This document shows, in pieces, positions 59,905 through 64,000 of a stretch of 64,000 nt of DNA (position 1 is the first letter of the stretch; each line of letters begins with the position of its first letter). Where the stretch lies: NCBI RefSeq assembly GCF_003054555.1, contig NZ_CP026304.1, forward strand, positions 1,798,001 through 1,862,000. The letters are read 5' to 3'. This DNA is from Streptomyces lunaelactis (lineage in GTDB: Bacteria; Actinomycetota; Actinomycetes; Streptomycetales; Streptomycetaceae). Under the pieces are notes generated by a model. That model was given only the letters and a program-made list of their open reading frames with translations, searched no databases and was not told the DNA's origin. The position numbers were made by a program, and so were the translations under genes.

Positions 59905-59928
59905 CAACAAGCCCCTCCGGCGATTGAG
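59886..59928. terminator. Inverted-repeat terminator between convergent genes
   Basis: CTCAATCGCCGGA and its exact complement TCCGGCGATTGAG form a 13-bp stem with a 17-base loop, between the hydrolase (plus) and FxsT (minus) genes. It is made from two opposed pieces of the intergenic repeat. Confidence 0.6.
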
Positions 59929-59936
59929 CCCCCGGG

Positions 59937-62900
59937 TCACACCGCGAGAGGCTCCAGGTCGCGGTGCACCCTGCGCTCGTCCCGCGCGATCCGGGTCAGC
60001 GCGTGCTCCTCGCCCAGCAGCCGCTGCAGCTCGTCCACGGTCTCCGCCCGCAGATGCGCCGCCTCGTCCTTGCGCCCCAGCAGCCCCAGCGTGACGGACA
60101 TGTTGGAGGCGATGCCCAGCACCTCGGGGTGGTGCGATCCCAGCACCTCCCGCAGCCTGGTGACCGTCCGCTGCTCGATCTCCAGTGCCTCCTCCAGACC
60201 GCCCAGATCCGCCAGCGCGTTGGCGAGGTTGATGGTGCTGTACAGGGCGTGCGGATGCGCTTCCCCGAGGACCTCCTGCATCGTCCTGGACACCTTCACC
60301 AGCAGTTGTTCCGCGGCCTCCGGAGCGCCGCAGCCCCAGTGGAAGATGCCGAGGTTGTTCAGGGCCGCCAGGGTGTACGGATGCCGCTCCCCCGGCACCT
60401 TCATGTACTGGTCGACGACCTCCTGCGCCAGATCGCGCGCCGCCACCGGCTCCCCGGCCGCGAAAAGGTCCGCCGCCAGGTTCAGATCGCAGGAGAGCGA
60501 GTCCGGGTTGGCCGAGGTGTACTTGGCGCGATAGCGGTTGCGCGTCGCCGTGGTCAGCCGTCGCGCGTCCTCGGTCCGGCCGGCCCTGCGCAGCGACACG
60601 GCGAGGCTCTTGGCCGCCGCCAGCGTGCCGGGGAAGGCCCTGCCGAGCTGCTCCTTGTAGATGTCGTACGTACGGCTGAGCACCGAGACGGAGTCCTCGT
60701 ACCGTCCGACCTCGCGCAGGTCACGCGCCAGGTTCATGGCCGAGGAGAGGGTGTACGGATGCTCCGGGCCGAGCACCTCGGTCCGCCGGTCGAACACCTC
60801 CTGGTCGATCTCGCGCGCCTTGGCGTACTGGCCGACCATGCGCAGATTCAACGCCAGGTTGTTGGCGGCCGCGAGCGTACGCGGATGGGACTCGTGGAAG
60901 ATCTGGCTGAATCCCTCGTGCGCCTCGGTCGCCAGCTCCATCGCCTTGCCGTACTGGCCGAGGGTTCCGAGGTCCATCGCGAGACCGCTGGTGGTCATGT
61001 ACGTATGCGGATGGGACGTGCCGAGCACGGCCTGCTGGCGCTCCAGGGTGACCTCGTCCAGCTCCTTCGCCTCCACATAACGGCCTTGTGAGCGAAGGAT
61101 GTTGGAGAGGTGGAAGCGGAGGTAGAGGTACTGGAGATCGTCGTTGCCGAGCATCTCCCGCCAGACCTCGCGCAGTTCGTCGGCAAGTGTGTAGGCCGCG
61201 TTCAAGTCACCGCGCTTCCACAGATAGCGCACGCGGTCGATCATCAGCCGACGGGTCTCCGGCTCCTTGCAGAACCTGGCCTCGGAGGTGCCGAGATGCG
61301 GCCAGATGGTGGCGAACCGCGGCCAGGTCTCGGGGTTGTCGATCGGCTCGTCGTCGTCGGGCCGCGCGCCCGCGAGGACCCGGTGGACGGCGTGCCGCGC
61401 GTCCCGCTGCTCCTGTTCGGTCAGCTGCGCCCTGATGACCGCCTGCACCAGACGGTGCACCTGGATGCTGTTGGAGACCTGGTCGACCTTGGCGAGGGCG
61501 AACCGGCCGATCTCCCGGATGACCCGGCCGAGCACCAGCTTCTCCTGGAGCGAGGCGTCGTACGGCTTGAGCGCGTCGATCATCTCCTTGCTGTAGAGGA
61601 GGTTCGCGGATATCGGCTCGGGTGCGAAGAAGGCGCAGAGCTGGAGGAGGCGCACGGCGGCGGGTGAACGCTCCTTGAGCCGCTGGATGGAGACGTTCCA
61701 GGTCGCGGCGACCGGCTCGGGATAGCCGGCGGGCTGGTTGAGCGCGAGAACGCTCGCGGCCTGTTCCCTGAGCTGCTCCAGATACGCGGCGACGGGTGTG
61801 GCGGTCTCCGCGATCCAGGCCGCGGCCTGTTCGACGGCGAGCGGCAGATCGCCGACCGCGGTGGCGACCTGGTCGGCGTCCTCGATGGTCAGCCCGCGGG
61901 CGCGCCGCTGGAGGTGCTCGATGGACTCCTCGCGCAGGAACACGTCGACGGGCAGCGCGTCCCCGTACTGCGACCAGGTCTGGTTCCTGGAGGTGACCAG
62001 GATGTGCCCGGGTCCCTGCGGCGGGAAGAACCGCTTGAGCTGCTCGGGGTCGTCGGCGTTGTCGAAGACCAGCAGCCAGCGCGATGACGGGACTCCGCGC
62101 CGCAGCAGGTCGATGGCCTCCGCGGACGCGGCCGCCATGTCCTCCCCGCCCTGGGCGCCGAGCCGGACGGCGAGTTCGGCGAGACCTGCGACCACGTCGT
62201 CGGGCTGCTCGGAGGAGATCCACCACACCAGGTCGTAGTCGGCCATGAAGCGGTGGACGTACTCGAGCGCGACCTGGGTCTTGCCGACGCCGCCGAGTCC
62301 GTACAGGGTCTGCGGCTGGGGCAGCACCGCGGCCACGGCCATGCCGCCGCCGAGCTGGTCGCGCATCCGCTCGAGCACCACGGAACGCCCGGTGAATCCG
62401 GGGTTGCGGGGCGGCGCGTTCCAGATCTTCGGCACGGTGCCGGGGAAGCGCGGTCCTGGCGAGGCGCTGTCGGGGAGCTGGACCGGGCGGTCGAGCGCGC
62501 GCAGCAGCGCGGTGGCGGCGTGCATCTCGTCGAGCCGGAAGAGATCGACCGGGTTGCGGTCGATGTAGGGGGTGCTGAGTCTGACGTCGCCGACCCGGAT
62601 CGGCAGCAGATGGCGGCGGCCGCCGCCGGGGTCCTCGGCCGCGGCCCGCGACCAGACCTCCACCGCACGGGCGGACTTGAGATACGCGCTGGACAGCAGC
62701 ACCACGGTGCGGGCGGCGTTCTCGGCGGCGAGCGCGTCCGTGCCGACCGGTTCACGCTCGACCGAGACATCCCGCGGCACGACGCGGAAGCCGGCCCGGG
62801 TGAGGACGGACTCGACCCAGTCGGCCCACATACGGTTCTCGGCCACATAGCTGAGGAAGAGATCCGCGGGCAGCGCGGGACGGCGGCGGGTGAAGGCGTC

Positions 62901-63878
62901 CCTGATCCGGAGCCTGATCTCCTCGCCGACCTGCGGCATCGAGGTGATGCGCTGCTCGGTGACGACGGAGGTGAGCCGTTCGAAGGCGGAGAGCAGGGAG
63001 TTGGTCAGGCCTGCTTCGTCGCCGAAGGTGGCGAGGGTCTCCTCGTACGCGTAGTAGGGGCGGTACGGAATCTCCACCGCGCCCCAGTAGGCGGTCTGTT
63101 CCTCGCCGGTGAGCCCGGAGGGGAAGCGGTCGAACTTCAGCCGGGCCAGCGCGCGTCCGGCGTCCGCCTTCTCCTTCTCGCCCTCGTCGATCCGCATCGG
63201 CACCGGGAAGATCTTGATGCCGCGGCCGCCGTACCGCTCGTCGATCTGCCGGGCCACCGCGGCGGCGCCGTCGATGGACTGGTCGCTGAGGGTGAAGCAG
63301 TCGACCAGGACGTCGGGCAGATGAACGGTGCAGATGTCGGCGATGTCGCTGAGTCCGGTACGGCTGTCGATGAGGACGTAGTCGTAGTTGGCCTTCATGT
63401 CGTCGCGCAGCGCGTCGAAGAAGTGGCCGCCGCCGAGCCGGTCGTAGAAGTTGTCCCAGTCGAAGGTGGAGACGGTCGCGGAGTACTCGCGGTTCTGCTT
63501 GCCGGCGGAGACGAAGTCGAGCGTGCCGCCGTCGGGGAACTCCCAGCCCAGGCTCTCGGGGGTGAGGGAGACCGCGTGCGGCTGGATGCGCGCGTAGTCG
63601 AGGTGCCAGTCGTCGCGGCGCGGCTCGGGGCTGGTCGCGGCCCAGGCGTACTCGGTGATCAGATCGATGACCCCGGTGGTGGCGCCGAGCGTCGAGGGGT
63701 CCAGGAAGGGGTGGAAGAAGCGGTGCAGGCCGGGCGCTTCCAGGTCCCAGTCGACCGCCAGGACCCGCTTGCCGTTCGCGGCCAGGATCCAGGCCACATT
63801 GGCCAGGGCCATCGTGCGGCCCGTACCTCCCTTGTACGAATAGAAGGTGACGATGCGTCCCTCACGACTGGCTGTCAT
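59937..63878 (-). CDS. fxsT: FxSxx-COOH system TPR protein FxsT (ParA-TIR-NB-ARC-TPR), 1313 aa
   Basis: A very large multidomain signalling-type protein of the FxSxx-COOH peptide-modification cluster. Domains in order: a ParA/MinD-like ATPase with 'YSYKGGTGRT' at residues 13-22 and 'VDWDLEAPGLHRFFHPFLDP'; a TIR domain (about 345-480, 'DLFLSYVAENRMWADWVESVLTRAGFRVVPRD'); an NB-ARC ATPase with P-loop 'LYGLGGVGKTQVALEYVHRFM' (about 522-542) and 'WLLVFDNADDPEQLKRFFPP'; a winged-helix-like region; then about ten TPRs to the C-terminus ('LGTSHPHTYMTTSGLAMDLGTLGQYGKAMELA'). ATG 63878 follows GGAGG and overlaps the upstream gene by 17 bases. It is expected to act with a radical SAM maturase lying outside the window. 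Confidence 0.85.
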   Translation of the reverse strand: MTASREGRIVTFYSYKGGTGRTMALANVAWILAANGKRVLAVDWDLEAPGLHRFFHPFLDPSTLGATTGVIDLITEYAWAATSPEPRRDDWHLDYARIQPHAVSLTPESLGWEFPDGGTLDFVSAGKQNREYSATVSTFDWDNFYDRLGGGHFFDALRDDMKANYDYVLIDSRTGLSDIADICTVHLPDVLVDCFTLSDQSIDGAAAVARQIDERYGGRGIKIFPVPMRIDEGEKEKADAGRALARLKFDRFPSGLTGEEQTAYWGAVEIPYRPYYAYEETLATFGDEAGLTNSLLSAFERLTSVVTEQRITSMPQVGEEIRLRIRDAFTRRRPALPADLFLSYVAENRMWADWVESVLTRAGFRVVPRDVSVEREPVGTDALAAENAARTVVLLSSAYLKSARAVEVWSRAAAEDPGGGRRHLLPIRVGDVRLSTPYIDRNPVDLFRLDEMHAATALLRALDRPVQLPDSASPGPRFPGTVPKIWNAPPRNPGFTGRSVVLERMRDQLGGGMAVAAVLPQPQTLYGLGGVGKTQVALEYVHRFMADYDLVWWISSEQPDDVVAGLAELAVRLGAQGGEDMAAASAEAIDLLRRGVPSSRWLLVFDNADDPEQLKRFFPPQGPGHILVTSRNQTWSQYGDALPVDVFLREESIEHLQRRARGLTIEDADQVATAVGDLPLAVEQAAAWIAETATPVAAYLEQLREQAASVLALNQPAGYPEPVAATWNVSIQRLKERSPAAVRLLQLCAFFAPEPISANLLYSKEMIDALKPYDASLQEKLVLGRVIREIGRFALAKVDQVSNSIQVHRLVQAVIRAQLTEQEQRDARHAVHRVLAGARPDDDEPIDNPETWPRFATIWPHLGTSEARFCKEPETRRLMIDRVRYLWKRGDLNAAYTLADELREVWREMLGNDDLQYLYLRFHLSNILRSQGRYVEAKELDEVTLERQQAVLGTSHPHTYMTTSGLAMDLGTLGQYGKAMELATEAHEGFSQIFHESHPRTLAAANNLALNLRMVGQYAKAREIDQEVFDRRTEVLGPEHPYTLSSAMNLARDLREVGRYEDSVSVLSRTYDIYKEQLGRAFPGTLAAAKSLAVSLRRAGRTEDARRLTTATRNRYRAKYTSANPDSLSCDLNLAADLFAAGEPVAARDLAQEVVDQYMKVPGERHPYTLAALNNLGIFHWGCGAPEAAEQLLVKVSRTMQEVLGEAHPHALYSTINLANALADLGGLEEALEIEQRTVTRLREVLGSHHPEVLGIASNMSVTLGLLGRKDEAAHLRAETVDELQRLLGEEHALTRIARDERRVHRDLEPLAV

Positions 63879-64000
63879 CCGTGTCCTCCGCATCCGGGGC
63901 GATGTCATGCGTGGGCGGCACGTAGTGGGTGGTGCCGTACTCGGCCATCGGGCCGCGCAGCCGGGGGCGTTCGCGGGGCGCCGCGCCGGGCGGCACCGCC
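63862..64000 (-). CDS. C-terminal end of an FxsC-like gene (continues beyond the window)
   Basis: The last 45 codons of a gene upstream of fxsT on the minus strand are visible ('MAEYGTTHYVPPTHDIAPDAEDTDDSQS' before the stop at 63862). The acidic tail is not diagnostic. The position, overlapping the fxsT start, is where the TIR-like FxsC gene is usually found in these clusters, so the name rests on context. The start and body are off the edge. Confidence 0.5.
   Translation of the reverse strand, partial: AVPPGAAPRERPRLRGPMAEYGTTHYVPPTHDIAPDAEDTDDSQS

Noticed and set aside
1..64000. tRNA, rRNA or riboswitch genes
   Set aside because: No cloverleaf, rRNA-like stretch or known aptamer consensus was seen by eye. 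A covariance-model search would be needed to exclude small RNAs.

Overview
The window is high-GC actinobacterial DNA. ATG, GTG and TTG starts, GGAGG-type ribosome binding sites, many probable leaderless starts, and the gene families present (HmgA, MsiK-like ATPase, streptogrisin-type protease, AA10 LPMO with a sortase signal, DnaE2-ImuB, FxSxx-COOH system) all point to a Streptomyces chromosome. I saw no rRNA, tRNA, CRISPR array, replication origin or intact mobile element.

Layout. 1-6.4 kb: end of a NamZ-like muramidase, an alpha/beta hydrolase, a zinc-ribbon protein, a DRB0094-family RNA ligase, soxR, a MaoC hydratase and a TetR gene, then a YiaA-type membrane protein. 6.5-13.2 kb: a TetR regulator, an ArsR regulator, an EamA transporter, an alcohol/aldehyde dehydrogenase operon and an orphan sugar-ABC ATPase. 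13.3-21.3 kb: MFS and CitMHS transporters, a molybdopterin oxidoreductase with its TetR neighbour, homogentisate dioxygenase and a GntR regulator. 21.4-24.3 kb: an orphan type ISP specificity protein, a CoA-transferase and a small conserved protein. 24.6-30.8 kb: a DUF4331-TPR-NicO operon and a frameshifted Ser/Thr kinase. 30.8-36.5 kb: an SGNH lipase, a four-gene surface polysaccharide cluster and an AAA ATPase. 36.6-41.6 kb: small regulators and enzymes, then a collapsed tricarboxylate-transport/two-component locus and a methyltransferase.

41.6-48.1 kb is a decayed accessory patch. It holds a frameshifted IS1634-type transposase and fragments of DinB and DUF3303-like genes. Intact genes lie between them: a RibD-type reductase, DUF1330, a 2'-5' RNA ligase, and an XRE-TPR regulator divergent from two small genes. 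48.4-55 kb returns to core-like genes: an LPMO, a lipase, and the dnaE2-imuB mutasome pair with a near-consensus SOS box. 55.1-59.8 kb has an AI-2E transporter, a protease, an SPFH protein and a hydrolase. The window ends inside an FxSxx-COOH cluster: a 1313-residue ParA-TIR-NB-ARC-TPR protein (FxsT) and the tail of the gene translated just before it.

Regulatory reading. Two local TetR circuits can be read from matched sites. An identical 16-bp site lies before maoC and before its neighbouring tetR. A 17-bp palindromic site before another tetR recurs (15/17) before the aldehyde/alcohol dehydrogenase operon 5 kb away. A perfect palindrome lies before the molybdopterin oxidoreductase, downstream of a third tetR. 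The most notable content is the FxsT system, the DUF4331-TPR-NicO operon, the two TetR circuits and the deletion scar at the tct/two-component locus.
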